In this document: positions 1-7,755 of the stretch, in pieces
Numbering within the stretch: position 1 is the stretch's first letter
Layout of the letters: each line of letters starts with the position of its first letter
Source of the DNA: Duodenibacillus massiliensis
Lineage (GTDB): Bacteria > Pseudomonadota > Gammaproteobacteria > Burkholderiales > Burkholderiaceae_F
Assembly: GCF_900128485.1 (NCBI RefSeq)
Contig: NZ_LT635860.1
Location: 376,066-408,468 of the forward strand
DNA: 32,403 bases
Direction: 5' to 3'
Made by a program: the position numbers and the translations under genes
The notes under the pieces: generated by a model
Told to the model about the DNA's origin: nothing
Seen by the model: the letters and a program-made list of their open reading frames with translations, nothing else
Database searches by the model: none

Positions 1-699
1 ATCAACAGCCACCTTGAGATCCTTGGGAGCATAAACGTGCTTGACGGGCGGTACGCCTTCGACAATGAGCTGAACAAAGTAGCGCATACGGCCGCGGATC
101 ATCCGCCGGACAAGACGGCAGTATTTGACACGCTTAAAGCCGGACGGATCTGTTGCTGAAAGAAGAGCTTCTTTCTGCCAGGCATCCGGGGCTTCAGCCT
201 TTATCACCAGATCCAGAACCTCGAGCGTCCACGTCTTAGCCTTCCAACGCAACCCTGTTTTGTTCGATTTTCCCTCAACGCTGTGCAAGCCCCGTTTAGC
301 ACTCTTAAACCGCGGCTGACCGCCCTGATGAAGCAGCCAGCGCTCAATGCCCTGCCAGACACGTGTGGCAATTTTCTGCGCTTCGTTGATGCCGATGCGC
401 TTTGTAAAGCCGCCCTTGGCACGGTGCTCTTTCACGACATCGTGCAGGGCATACTCGGAAAGGTGGGCGGACTTCTGAATTTCCTTAAACCGCTTGTTAC
501 GGTTTTTGCCCTTGGGCATCGCGGCCGTCAGCTTCCATGCTTCAGTGCTTTTCATGGCGCGCACACGTTTCTTTGCCGTTCCGAGAACAGCATTGAAGAG
601 CTGGCGTGCATCGGAGAAGTAGGTCTCCAGTGCACTTTCCCGATCCTCTCCGGTTTTCAGGCCCAGCTCGATGACAAAGGACGGTGTGCGCGATTTCAT
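1..699 (-). CDS. TnpB-like RNA-guided nuclease, IS200/IS605 type (partial, 3' end beyond window)
   Basis: An open frame of 233 codons starts at an ATG (699-697) and runs off the left edge. The N-terminal half is Lys/Arg-rich, as in TnpB/IS1341 proteins. Near residues 196-233 it has the family's run-up to the nuclease core: a basic RRMIRGRMRYFVQLIVEG stretch, PPVK, and a final VAVD whose Asp is probably the first RuvC catalytic Asp. TnpB proteins are RNA-guided endonucleases that help IS200/IS605 elements persist. No tnpA is visible. The RuvC/zinc-finger half and any omega RNA would lie outside the window, so activity cannot be judged. The family call rests on recognising the N-terminal pattern only. 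Confidence 0.72.
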   Translation of the reverse strand, partial: MKSRTPSFVIELGLKTGEDRESALETYFSDARQLFNAVLGTAKKRVRAMKSTEAWKLTAAMPKGKNRNKRFKEIQKSAHLSEYALHDVVKEHRAKGGFTKRIGINEAQKIATRVWQGIERWLLHQGGQPRFKSAKRGLHSVEGKSNKTGLRWKAKTWTLEVLDLVIKAEAPDAWQKEALLSATDPSGFKRVKYCRLVRRMIRGRMRYFVQLIVEGVPPVKHVYAPKDLKVAVD

Positions 700-760
700 A
701 GCGGCTGAATATACCTTAAGCGAAAACTATGTGCATGGTTTGGCTGCGTTTGGGCCAAGA

Positions 761-889
761 TTAAAAAAATTTCGAAAGCCCGCATTCCTCCCGGGGCTCA
801 AGCCCCGGGCTTCCTGCGGGAAATTCTGTGAAAACAGAGGCCGCCAGGAAGGCTGCGGCAAGGCTGGCTAAATTTTTACGGATGGTCAC
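761..889 (-). pseudogene. 5' end of a secreted-protein gene cut off by the TnpB element
   Basis: A GTG start (889-887) has a good ribosome site (GGGAG at 901-897, 7 nt before the start). It opens a frame beginning MTIRKNLASLAAAFLAASVF, a textbook signal peptide with a basic n-region and an Ala/Leu core. After about 21 codons the frame enters the two-level hairpin at 820 and then ends at a TAA (763-761), giving only 42 residues. The natural reading is that a periplasmic or surface protein gene lost everything after its signal peptide when the IS200/IS605-type element inserted. The original function cannot be told from the remnant. Confidence 0.5.
779..820. repeat. Two-level hairpin, candidate IS200/IS605 element end
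   Basis: An outer stem CCCGCA (779-784) / TGCGGG (815-820) encloses an inner perfect 9-bp stem CCCGGGGCT (790-798) / AGCCCCGGG (801-809). Imperfect palindromes near the termini are what IS200/IS605 transposases recognise. This one lies 80 bp upstream of the tnpB-like start and exactly where the secreted-protein reading frame stops making sense, so it is the likely left end of that element. Confidence 0.55.
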
Positions 890-998
890 GGTTCGTCTCC
901 CTGAAGAAAGGTTATGTCAGGAGCATTTCAGCACAGGCGCCGCCGGAGCCGTCTTTTAATTGTCTCAGAAATCCGCCTGTTTCCTGCAACTGAAGTAA

Positions 999-1036
999 AA
1001 AACCGCAGCCGGGGAAAAATCCCGAACTGCGGTTTT
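999..1036 (-). terminator. Terminator of the molybdoenzyme operon
   Basis: A 10-bp perfect stem, AAAACCGCAG (999-1008) and CTGCGGTTTT (1027-1036), lies 34 bp after the stop of the nrfD-like gene. On the minus strand it ends in a T-rich tail, as expected for a Rho-independent terminator. Confidence 0.75.
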
Positions 1037-1069
1037 CTGTGTCCGGCCTTTAACGGCCAAGACTCACGC

Positions 1070-1951
1070 TTACCAGATCACCGGTTCAAAGTACCCGGCA
1101 AAAAGCACCGCTGCACGCAGCGCGAGAGCGCCCAAAATAGCGCAGACGCCCGAAGCAAAAGCCATCATGCGGCACCCCTTGGCGATCCAGGCAATCGCCA
1201 TCGGCAGGATCAGCCCCAGCACAACCGCACCGCCCCAGAAAAGCCAGGCGGCGTCGCCCGAAACCAGGCTTTGGGCTCCGGTCACAGCCGCGGTCGACCC
1301 GTTAAAGGCGGTCATCACAAAGGCAAAGAGCACAAAGGCTTCGCCGATATGTACGCCCCAAGAGACGTTGTAAAGCCAGGCGGGTTCTCCGCGCTCAAGC
1401 TTTTGACCGGCGTTGAGAATTTCCGCGAGTCCCACGGCGCACGCAAGGCCCGAGAAAATCCAAAGCACAGGAATGATTGCGGTGTTCCAGAGCGGCACGC
1501 CCACAGCCTGCGTCAACAGAAAGCCAGAATAGGCCGTTGCCGCTACGCCCAAGACCGCATCAAACCAGGCCATTCCCGAGGACGTTGCCCATGGGCAGTC
1601 TTTACCGGCTTTCGCGCCGCGCCAGAGCGCAACCGACTGCAGTATCGTCACGATGCAGAGCACCGAGAGAATGCAGATACCGATAAACATCCAGCTTGAG
1701 AAGTTAAGGCTCCAGTTGGTGAGCGCGTGCCATGCGGCCGCCGGTAGGTTAAGCAGACGCCCCAGGTGCGAGAGCACAAGAAGCGTCCCCAGTACCGCTG
1801 CCGCGGTTGCCGTATAAAACACGCGCCGGGATTTAAGCCAAAGGTTTAAAAAGAGCGCCATGCCCGAAAGACCGACCAGCCACAGGAAAAGCGCAATAGT
1901 CCAGGCCCAGTGGCTTGCCGCAGCCTGATTGGTAAGAATGTCTGCTGTCAT
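1070..1951 (-). CDS. NrfD/PsrC-type quinol-interacting membrane subunit of the molybdoenzyme
   Basis: The 293-residue protein has about eight hydrophobic segments (first at about residues 15-37, last at about 265-288) and is the last gene of a three-gene operon. Its start overlaps the stop of the ferredoxin gene by 4 bp (ATGA), which suggests translational coupling. In the complex iron-sulfur molybdoenzyme family, DmsC/PsrC/NrfD subunits anchor the complex and exchange electrons with the quinone pool. Length and hydrophobicity fit DmsC/NrfD proteins. The pattern does not say whether quinol is oxidised or quinone reduced. Confidence 0.85.
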   Translation of the reverse strand: MTADILTNQAAASHWAWTIALFLWLVGLSGMALFLNLWLKSRRVFYTATAAAVLGTLLVLSHLGRLLNLPAAAWHALTNWSLNFSSWMFIGICILSVLCIVTILQSVALWRGAKAGKDCPWATSSGMAWFDAVLGVAATAYSGFLLTQAVGVPLWNTAIIPVLWIFSGLACAVGLAEILNAGQKLERGEPAWLYNVSWGVHIGEAFVLFAFVMTAFNGSTAAVTGAQSLVSGDAAWLFWGGAVVLGLILPMAIAWIAKGCRMMAFASGVCAILGALALRAAVLFAGYFEPVIW

Positions 1952-2532
1952 TTTGCGACCACCACGATGAAGTTGGGATTGGTGCCCTTCTGAGGCAAAA
2001 GCCGTTCAGTGCGGCCCTTGGCGGCACGAAGGGAGATTTCGCTTGCCGGGTCATTGATGTCGCCCCAGCTGCGCGCGCCGGCAGGGCACGCCGACACACA
2101 GGCCGGCAGTTGCCCCGCCGCGGTGAGCTTTTCACAGCCCTCACCCATGCATTTCACCGGGAGCCCGGTCTTGGGGTGCAGCCACCGCACATCGTACGGG
2201 CAGGCCGTCACGCAGTAGCCGCAGCCGATGCAGCGGTTGGGATCGGTTTTGACGTTGCCGGTGGCGGGATCGTGAAAGTTCGCGCCGAAGGGGCACACGG
2301 TGACGCAGGGCGCGTTATCGCACTGCTGGCACTGAACGAGAAGCTGCACGGGACGCCGGGCTTTTTCCAGCGTCATCACGCGGATGTTGGCGGGAAGCCC
2401 GTCCCAGGCGGAATTCACCTCATTTAACATATCCGGGTAATTCGTTTCTGCGCAGGCAACGATGCAGGCCTTGCAGCCCACGCACTGGGTGACATCAAAG
2501 AGATGCACCAGTTTCTTTTTTGCGTTTGTCAT
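1948..2532 (-). CDS. Four-cluster [4Fe-4S] electron-transfer subunit (DmsB/PsrB-like)
   Basis: The 194-residue protein carries the four Cys groups of the DmsB/PsrB family. They are CVGCKACIVAC near residue 17, CQQCDNAPCVTVC near 68, CIGCGYCVTAC near 101, and a looser fourth group (CMGEGC ... CVSAC) near 128-150. These bind four [4Fe-4S] clusters that wire the molybdenum site to the membrane subunit. There is no signal peptide, consistent with export as a hitchhiker on the Tat-tagged catalytic subunit. The gene starts 12 bp after the catalytic subunit's stop. Confidence 0.92.
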   Translation of the reverse strand: MTNAKKKLVHLFDVTQCVGCKACIVACAETNYPDMLNEVNSAWDGLPANIRVMTLEKARRPVQLLVQCQQCDNAPCVTVCPFGANFHDPATGNVKTDPNRCIGCGYCVTACPYDVRWLHPKTGLPVKCMGEGCEKLTAAGQLPACVSACPAGARSWGDINDPASEISLRAAKGRTERLLPQKGTNPNFIVVVAK

Positions 2533-2544
2533 GGTGTCCTCTCT

Positions 2545-5151
2545 TTAGATTTTGCGGATGCGCACGGAACTGTTGTTGGAAAGCACCCCGGTGACGGGTT
2601 CGCGGTAACCGGTACAGAACCAGTGCGAATTGATGCCTTCCTTCACCCAGGCGTACTTGGCATCAATGAGATGCTTCGTTCGCACACCCCCGGAGAAGGA
2701 ATGTGAAAAGAGAGAACCCGCCATCACGCGGTTGGTGACCTTCACGGTCACGCTGCCCTTAACCCCCGTGTCAATGCCGGTGACTTCCACCGTGTCGCCC
2801 GAGGTGATCCCGAGGCGCTCGGCATCCGTCGGATTCATCCAGAGACTTCTGTCTCCGAGGAACTTCTGAGGCCACGTAAAGACGCAGGTCCCGGAACTTG
2901 AGGCACTGTCTTTGCCGCTTACGAGATAAAACTCGTCAGAAAGCGGCTTGGGCTGCGTGTAGCCCGGAGCCTGCACCCAGTCAGCCAGACCCGAAGCGCC
3001 TTTCTTCCCGTACTTCGCCTCAAACATAAAGGAGATGATTTCAGGCTTACCCGTGAAGGTGCCGAAGGGCTTTTTGTACGGATAGACCCCGAACTTTTTG
3101 ACGGCCGTCTGACTCCACCCCTGTTTGGCGACGTCAGCGGCAATTCTGTCGCCTTCGCCGGGTTTGGCCTCGTTTTTAGCCGCGATGAATTTCGCCCAGG
3201 CCTTGTCCTGGAAGGCGTTGTACCACTGTTTAAATTCCGCGCGGGTCTTCATTTCATGGTCGTAACCCAGGCGGTCGCGGGCGCGATCCGGGAAGGCGCG
3301 GCGCAAAATCTCGGCAAACTGCCAGACTTCTTCGCGGGCATCACACCCTTCGGGGGGATTGATACCGGCGTCATTAATCTGGACGTTCCCGTTTAACGCC
3401 CACTTCACGCCGCCGTACTCATGCCACTCAAGGAAGTACGTGCAGGGAAGCACGTAGTCAGCCCAGTCACAGATCTCATGCGGCAGGATATCCTGCACGA
3501 CCACGAGGTCCAGTGCCTTCAACGCTTTTTCCATGCGCGCGGAATTGGCCTCACGGTGAAACATCGTGGTGCCGGTGATAAAGGCCGCGCGGATGGGATA
3601 GGGTTTGCCTGTTTCAATCGCTTCAAAAATAGCGGAGTAGGTTCCGGAGCCTTCGGGATAAAGCACCTTATCAAGCGCCTTTTCCTTGGTCCCGGTCCAG
3701 GTTTGTCCGGCGGGGCCCTTGCCTTTGCCGCCGGAGAAACTCACGCCCGGCGCCTTAAAGCCCCCGCCCTGCGTGACAACGAAGCCGCCTTCTTTGTCGA
3801 GGTTACCCGCAAAGACATTCATAATGGAAAGAAGCGCAAAGTCGCGGGTGTCGTTGCCGTTTCGGGACGCGTACCAGCCGTCGTCGGCCACACCGCCCCT
3901 GGTGAAGAACTCACGCGCAATGCGGGTGATGACGGCCGCGGGAATCCCTGTGACTTTCGCGGCTTCCGCGGGCGTCCACTTGTCCGACACCCGCTTAAAG
4001 GCCGTGAGCACCGTTTCGGCATTAAGGGTCTTGCCGTCGGTGGTGGTGACGGTGCCCTTCCAGTTAACGTCCGGCATCACGCCTTCAGGTTCGGCAAAGC
4101 CCTTCACCGTCCCCTTTTCGTCTTTGACAACGCCCATCGGCGCAAAAGCGGCTTTAGCCGTGTCCGTCACAACCCACGCGTCAGCCGGGGCTCCCTGGAT
4201 TAGTTCGGAAGCTGCCAGCGGACGCAGTGTGCCTTCTTCAACAAGGTACGGGGCATTGGTGTGGTGCGCGAGAAATCCGGTATCAACGAGGCCCTCTTTC
4301 AGGCCCACGTGAATAAGCGACAACAGAAAAGCCGAGTCCGTGCCCGGGCGGATGGCTACCCATTCGGCGCCGGTCAAAGCGCCTTCGGGCATTCGCGGAT
4401 CCACGAAAACGACCTTGGCGCCTTCAGCGCGGGCGCGTGCGACAACGGCAGAAACGCCCATCGCGCAGTTAAGGGTGCGGCCCACACAGAGAAGATATTT
4501 GCAGCGCGCGTAGTCGGGTTCGACTTTACCCGCGCCGTCAAAGCCCTTGCCGAAAACCATGCGGCGGCCGGCAATGGAAGCTGAATTGCAGGTAGAAGAG
4601 TGGCTGATGATGTTGGGGGTGCCCAAAGCACACCCGAACCACTTCTGAAGGCCCGTGTAGTTGTGGCTTGTCATCGAAACGGCGCGCTCGCCGTCGGTTT
4701 CGACGATCTTTTTAACGCGCGCGGCGATGTCGTCCAACGCTTCGTCCCAGGTGACTTCCTTAAATTTTCCTTCACCGCGCTCGCCCACGCGCTTTAAGGG
4801 TTTCTTTAAGCGCAGCGGATGATTCCACACCCACATGGCAGAGGCCCCGCGGGCGCAGCAGCCGCGCTGCGGATGCGTGGGATTGGGCATGATGCGGACC
4901 GTTTCCTGCGATACCGGCGCGCCCTTTTTATGCATGGCCAAAAGCCCGCAGTAGCCGCCGCACATCATGCAGGCGCAGGGATGCGCTTCCCAGCCTTCGG
5001 CTTTGAGAGCCTCCACTTCACGGGCCGTTGCGGCGTCTGCGGCTGTCCAGCCCAAAACGCCCGACGTGCCTCCGGCTACGGCTGCTGCCGCACCCAAAAG
5101 CGTACGGCGTGAGACCGTCGGCGTTTGAGGACGGTGTGTCACCTTTTCCAT
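2545..5151 (-). CDS. Tat-exported molybdopterin oxidoreductase, catalytic subunit (PsrA/PhsA/TtrA-like)
   Basis: The 868-residue protein begins with a Tat signal (SRRTLLG at residues 14-20, hydrophobic run, AADA near 37-40). Cysteines at about 59, 61, 64, 68 and 98/99 form the [4Fe-4S] site. Cys188, in HSSTCNSAS, is the probable molybdenum ligand, as in polysulfide, thiosulfate, tetrathionate and arsenate reductases. The C-terminal domain (from about residue 745) is the usual molybdopterin-dinucleotide-binding domain. An upstream in-frame TTG at 5163 is possible, but the ATG at 5151 has GGAG 6 nt before it and is preferred. The substrate cannot be assigned; sulfur-oxyanion or polysulfide reduction is a reasonable guess in a gut anaerobe. 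Confidence 0.88.
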   Translation of the reverse strand: MEKVTHRPQTPTVSRRTLLGAAAAVAGGTSGVLGWTAADAATAREVEALKAEGWEAHPCACMMCGGYCGLLAMHKKGAPVSQETVRIMPNPTHPQRGCCARGASAMWVWNHPLRLKKPLKRVGERGEGKFKEVTWDEALDDIAARVKKIVETDGERAVSMTSHNYTGLQKWFGCALGTPNIISHSSTCNSASIAGRRMVFGKGFDGAGKVEPDYARCKYLLCVGRTLNCAMGVSAVVARARAEGAKVVFVDPRMPEGALTGAEWVAIRPGTDSAFLLSLIHVGLKEGLVDTGFLAHHTNAPYLVEEGTLRPLAASELIQGAPADAWVVTDTAKAAFAPMGVVKDEKGTVKGFAEPEGVMPDVNWKGTVTTTDGKTLNAETVLTAFKRVSDKWTPAEAAKVTGIPAAVITRIAREFFTRGGVADDGWYASRNGNDTRDFALLSIMNVFAGNLDKEGGFVVTQGGGFKAPGVSFSGGKGKGPAGQTWTGTKEKALDKVLYPEGSGTYSAIFEAIETGKPYPIRAAFITGTTMFHREANSARMEKALKALDLVVVQDILPHEICDWADYVLPCTYFLEWHEYGGVKWALNGNVQINDAGINPPEGCDAREEVWQFAEILRRAFPDRARDRLGYDHEMKTRAEFKQWYNAFQDKAWAKFIAAKNEAKPGEGDRIAADVAKQGWSQTAVKKFGVYPYKKPFGTFTGKPEIISFMFEAKYGKKGASGLADWVQAPGYTQPKPLSDEFYLVSGKDSASSSGTCVFTWPQKFLGDRSLWMNPTDAERLGITSGDTVEVTGIDTGVKGSVTVKVTNRVMAGSLFSHSFSGGVRTKHLIDAKYAWVKEGINSHWFCTGYREPVTGVLSNNSSVRIRKI

Positions 5152-5292
5152 AATTTTCTCCAACAGGGTATTTGTCGGGAATGCGCGTTTGGGAGCTTCA
5201 GCTCCTCTTTTGGCAGCATTCCTTTTTCTGAATGCATTTCAGCAATGCCTTCTCTGCAGATTATTGACCGCCGGAGGAAAAAACCCAATCGG

Positions 5293-5320
5293 ATTATCCT
5301 AGGTAATTGACCTGAGTCAA
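5293..5320 (-). promoter_or_regulatory. Probable promoter of the molybdoenzyme operon with a TTGAC palindrome
   Basis: Read leftward, TTGACT (5320-5315) and GATAAT (5298-5293) are 16 bp apart, a good sigma-70-type promoter. The -35 box is embedded in TTGAC-CTGA-GTCAA (5307-5320), a perfect 5+4+5 palindrome close to the FNR/CRP half-site layout. It overlaps a second palindrome, CTGAGT-CA-ACTCAG (5312-5325). Placement on the -35 box would suit a repressor better than a class II activator. The 5' leader before the ATG at 5151 would be about 135 nt. Confidence 0.45.
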
Positions 5321-5591
5321 CTCAGATGGTTTCCGAACAAGTTTGCCGATGCACCGGCCCCAGCGGAAAACACTGTTTCCGAGGAAGAGTTAACTTTCAA
5401 AATCAATGGATTGACCAAGGCAGCAAGACCTGCCGCGCAAGCGTTTTACCATATTTGTTATAGGGATAATCCTCAGGACTTTTACGGCAAAGCACAGCAG
5501 GCGCGCTACGATGCTGTCTTTGAACTCCTGCGAATATCGCATGTTTTGCCACTCCATGAAAGGTTGAAGGGGTGGCGAAAGTTAGTATGAC
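5304..5591 (+). other. Open stretch without a start codon, possible gene remnant
   Basis: A 95-codon frame lies between stops and contains no ATG or GTG start. From about 5340 the translation looks protein-like, for example RDNPQDFYGKAQQARYDAVF near its middle, and it ends in a TGA at 5589-5591. It is followed directly by the autotransporter fragment. I do not recognise the family, and chance openness is possible. If real, it is a relic of whatever replaced the 5' part of the autotransporter gene. Confidence 0.22.
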
Positions 5592-5600
5592 ATCTAATGG

Positions 5601-5852
5601 GTGGCTGTGAAGGCTGACGCGGGCTACTCTCACTTCTTCGGCGACACCGAAGGCGTGACGCGCCTGCAGTTGGGCAAGAACGGCGGCTGGGCCGAAATTG
5701 AAGGCTCGGAACTGAAGGGCCTCTTTAACGTCGGCTTGGGTGTTACCGCTCAGGTGGCCAAATCCGCCACAGTGGGCATTAACTACGGTGCCTCTCTGGG
5801 CTCTGACCAGAAGACGCACGGCATTAATGCCACGCTGAGAATCGCTTTCTAA
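5601..5852 (+). pseudogene. C-terminal barrel fragment of an autotransporter
   Basis: The 83 residues match the last strands of an autotransporter beta-barrel. There are alternating hydrophobic strands (KADAGYSHFFGD, VGLGVTAQVAKSATVGINYG) and a final strand INATLRIAF ending in the Phe used by the BAM machinery. A whole barrel needs about 270 residues plus a passenger domain, so this is only the 3' tail. It is fused at about 5600 to unrelated sequence and has no ribosome site, so it is a dead remnant. Confidence 0.7.
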
Positions 5853-5878
5853 GACTCAGGTCTCACGAAAACCTCCAA

Positions 5879-5960
5879 AAACGCTTCCCCGTGAAGCGTT
5901 TGCGGGATTCTTAATCCCCAAAAAATCCTCCGAGGAAACCTTGTCTCCCGGAGGATTTTT
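5879..5960. terminator. Two stacked terminator hairpins
   Basis: The first hairpin is AAACGCTTC (5879-5887) / GAAGCGTTT (5893-5901). The second is a perfect 12-bp stem AAAAATCCTCCG (5921-5932) / CGGAGGATTTTT (5949-5960) with A- and T-tails on both sides. It can stop transcription from either direction, serving the dead autotransporter (+) and the NlpE-like gene (-). Confidence 0.75.
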
Positions 5961-5984
5961 GTTGGGCGAAAGAAAAACGCTGCG

Positions 5985-6395
5985 TCAGTTCTTCTTTAAG
6001 TCGTAGAACTTCGCAAGCCGCCCTTCAATGGGCTTACCCATGCGGTCAAGAAGCCGGATGCCGCCCGGAATTGCCACCGCGTACCAGGGATCTTCGTTGT
6101 CTGCGGCCGGATAAAACGTAATCGCGCCGTCTTCCTTCATTTCCCAGTTGCCGCCGTCCGTAAAGGTGTTGGTGTAACCCTCATAGCACATCACGCGGGT
6201 GTAGCTGCCCGCGGCACGCACGTAAAGCGACATACGGATCCCCGGGCAGTCAGCGCAGGGTAAAAGCGCCTCATAGACACCTGCCACATCGCTTGTCTTC
6301 ACTTCGTTACTCAAATGACTGCAGCCGGCAACCAAAAGCGCGGCGATAGCACAGGCGCCGCCCAAAAAAACCCGGCGCACAAAAGAAATCGGCAT
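5985..6395 (-). CDS. NlpE-like outer-membrane lipoprotein
   Basis: The 136-residue protein has a lipoprotein signal (LLVAGC lipobox, Cys25 as acylation site). It is followed by GVYEALLPCADCPGI, the hallmark of the NlpE N-terminal domain with its CxxC pair. NlpE family lipoproteins link envelope or copper stress and surface contact to the Cpx system in enterobacteria. Here only the N-terminal domain is present, as in many non-enteric homologues, so a signalling role is not assured. The gene precedes a terminator and follows a small membrane protein gene on the same strand, 27 bp apart. Confidence 0.8.
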   Translation of the reverse strand: MPISFVRRVFLGGACAIAALLVAGCSHLSNEVKTSDVAGVYEALLPCADCPGIRMSLYVRAAGSYTRVMCYEGYTNTFTDGGNWEMKEDGAITFYPAADNEDPWYAVAIPGGIRLLDRMGKPIEGRLAKFYDLKKN

Positions 6396-6422
6396 GGAAG
6401 TTCTCCTTGGTGGTTAAGGCGG

Positions 6423-6749
6423 TCAGGACCTGTCGCTCTTGTCGTTTTTTATGCGCTTTTCAAGATTAAACGCATAAAAAAGCAGAGCGCACCCGGCAAA
6501 GCCGTGAAGCATCGCCCAGTTTTCCTGACTCATCAGGTCCTGCGGCAGAAAGGGATTGAAAACAAGCACGCAGAGCGCAAAAAGCCAGGGAAGGATTGAT
6601 TTGGGAAAGACCTTCCAGGCCGCGTACGTAAGGATAATGAAGCCGAAGGCAACGCCTGCGGCAAGCGGAAGATACAGACTCTCAACACGTGCGGGCAACG
6701 ACATCATGATGAGGCCGATCCCGACGATGTACATGACTTTAACGGGCAT
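6423..6749 (-). CDS. Small four-helix membrane protein (DUF6804-like)
   Basis: The 108 residues contain four hydrophobic segments (about residues 3-18, 26-46, 51-65 and 78-95) and end in a charged cytoplasmic-type tail (NLEKRIKNDKSDRS). The phrase VLVFNPFLPQDL resembles the central motif of small DUF6804 membrane proteins. No catalytic or transport motif is visible. It sits 27 bp upstream of the NlpE-like gene on the same strand, so the two may be cotranscribed. The function is unknown. Confidence 0.6.
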   Translation of the reverse strand: MPVKVMYIVGIGLIMMSLPARVESLYLPLAAGVAFGFIILTYAAWKVFPKSILPWLFALCVLVFNPFLPQDLMSQENWAMLHGFAGCALLFYAFNLEKRIKNDKSDRS

Positions 6750-6850
6750 GACAGCAAATCCAGTAAGTAATGTCCGTCATTTTAATCAGGCCCGCGCCCG
6801 CCCTCTTTCGGGGGGCTTCCCTTAGGGGCGACTTAGTCAAACATAAAAAT

Positions 6851-6901
6851 CTCATAAATTTTGAACATCCGTTCATTTTTTATGAGAAAACGCTTTATAC
6901 T
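6851..6901 (+). promoter_or_regulatory. 36-bp interrupted palindrome and -10 box upstream of mipA-like gene
   Basis: CTCATAAATTTTGAAC (6851-6866), a 4-bp centre, and GTTCATTTTTTATGAG (6871-6886) pair at 13 of 16 positions. The three mismatches are together at the TTT/AAA step. TATACT (6896-6901) follows at -10 distance, so the palindrome covers the -35 region and upstream. No convincing -35 hexamer is seen, which suggests an activator-dependent promoter for the outer-membrane protein gene starting at 6952. Confidence 0.45.
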
Positions 6902-6951
6902 GCGCCCAAATCCAATTTCCGCGCGGTCCTGCCGCGCATTTTTCTGAACAA

Positions 6952-7698
6952 ATGAAAATGTCCCGGACTCTTATTGCGGCTGCCGTTGCCGCAGCTTCCT
7001 TCTCCGCTGCCGCTGGTGACCTTTCAATCGGCGCCACGACGTTTCTGAATTTCCCCGCCTACAAAGACGCTGACGTGCAGGTCTATCCCCTGCCCCTCAT
7101 CAAGTACGAAGGCGATCACTTCTACGTTGACGGTATTGAAGCCGGCGCCTTTCTCTTTAAAAACGAAAATCAGAAGGTAAAACTCGGCTTGGGCTGGATG
7201 CCGCAGTACTTCGACACTAGTAAGAGTGATGATGCGCAAATCAACCGGCTCAATGACCGTAAGAGCACGCTTGCCGCGGACTTTTCCTATGAACTTGAGG
7301 GTAAGTTCGGCAAGGTGACGCTCGGCATCACCGCTGACCTTTTGGGCGAAAGCGACGGCTACCTCGTGCACGGCGGCTACAGCTACACTTGGCTCATCAA
7401 CCGTACGGCCGTCACGCCGAGCGTGGGCTTTATGTGGGCCGACTCCAAATTTAACGATTACTACTATGGCATTTCCGCAGCCGAATCCCGCCGCAGCGGC
7501 CTGGCCGCCTACAAGGCCGACTCGAGCATCTCGCCTGTTCTGGGCTTAAACGTTGCGCACCGCATCGACGCCAACTGGACGGTGTTCGGAAGCACCTACG
7601 TAAAGTTCCTTTCAAGCGAAGTCAAGGACAGCCCGATGACCGAAGGGAAGTCTGCCGCCTGGACCGTGGGCGCGGGCGTCATGTATCACTTCGACTAA
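6952..7698 (+). CDS. MipA/OmpV family outer-membrane protein
   Basis: The 248-residue protein has a signal peptide (MKMSRTLIAAAVAAASFSAAA, cleavage near residue 21) followed by LSIGATTFLNFPAYKDAD, the MipA/OmpV opening. Repeated amphipathic strands follow, and the last is VGAGVMYHFD. Family members are about 250-residue beta-barrels, some linked to murein-synthesising complexes, others to osmotic or antimicrobial responses. Two ATGs, six bases apart, could start it; neither has a clear Shine-Dalgarno. It is monocistronic, between its own promoter region and a terminator at 7726. Confidence 0.85.
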   Translation: MKMSRTLIAAAVAAASFSAAAGDLSIGATTFLNFPAYKDADVQVYPLPLIKYEGDHFYVDGIEAGAFLFKNENQKVKLGLGWMPQYFDTSKSDDAQINRLNDRKSTLAADFSYELEGKFGKVTLGITADLLGESDGYLVHGGYSYTWLINRTAVTPSVGFMWADSKFNDYYYGISAAESRRSGLAAYKADSSISPVLGLNVAHRIDANWTVFGSTYVKFLSSEVKDSPMTEGKSAAWTVGAGVMYHFD

Positions 7699-7725
7699 GA
7701 CCTGTTCCGGTTTTCCGGCCGCAGG

Positions 7726-7755
7726 GGGCGCTTCTTATGAGGAGCGCCCTTTTTT
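7726..7755 (+). terminator. Terminator after the mipA-like gene
   Basis: The stem GGGCGCT (7726-7732) / AGCGCCC (7743-7749) is followed by six T. It overlaps the last codons of the convergent Fic gene, which stops at 7735. Confidence 0.75.

Noticed and set aside
914-1699. A 261-codon plus-strand frame opposite the NrfD-like gene
   Set aside because: It runs across a terminator and antisense to a clear membrane protein gene; its composition is typical of a shadow frame.
3421-4203. A 260-codon plus-strand frame opposite the molybdoenzyme
   Set aside because: It is a shadow of the catalytic subunit, whose family motifs are unmistakable on the minus strand.
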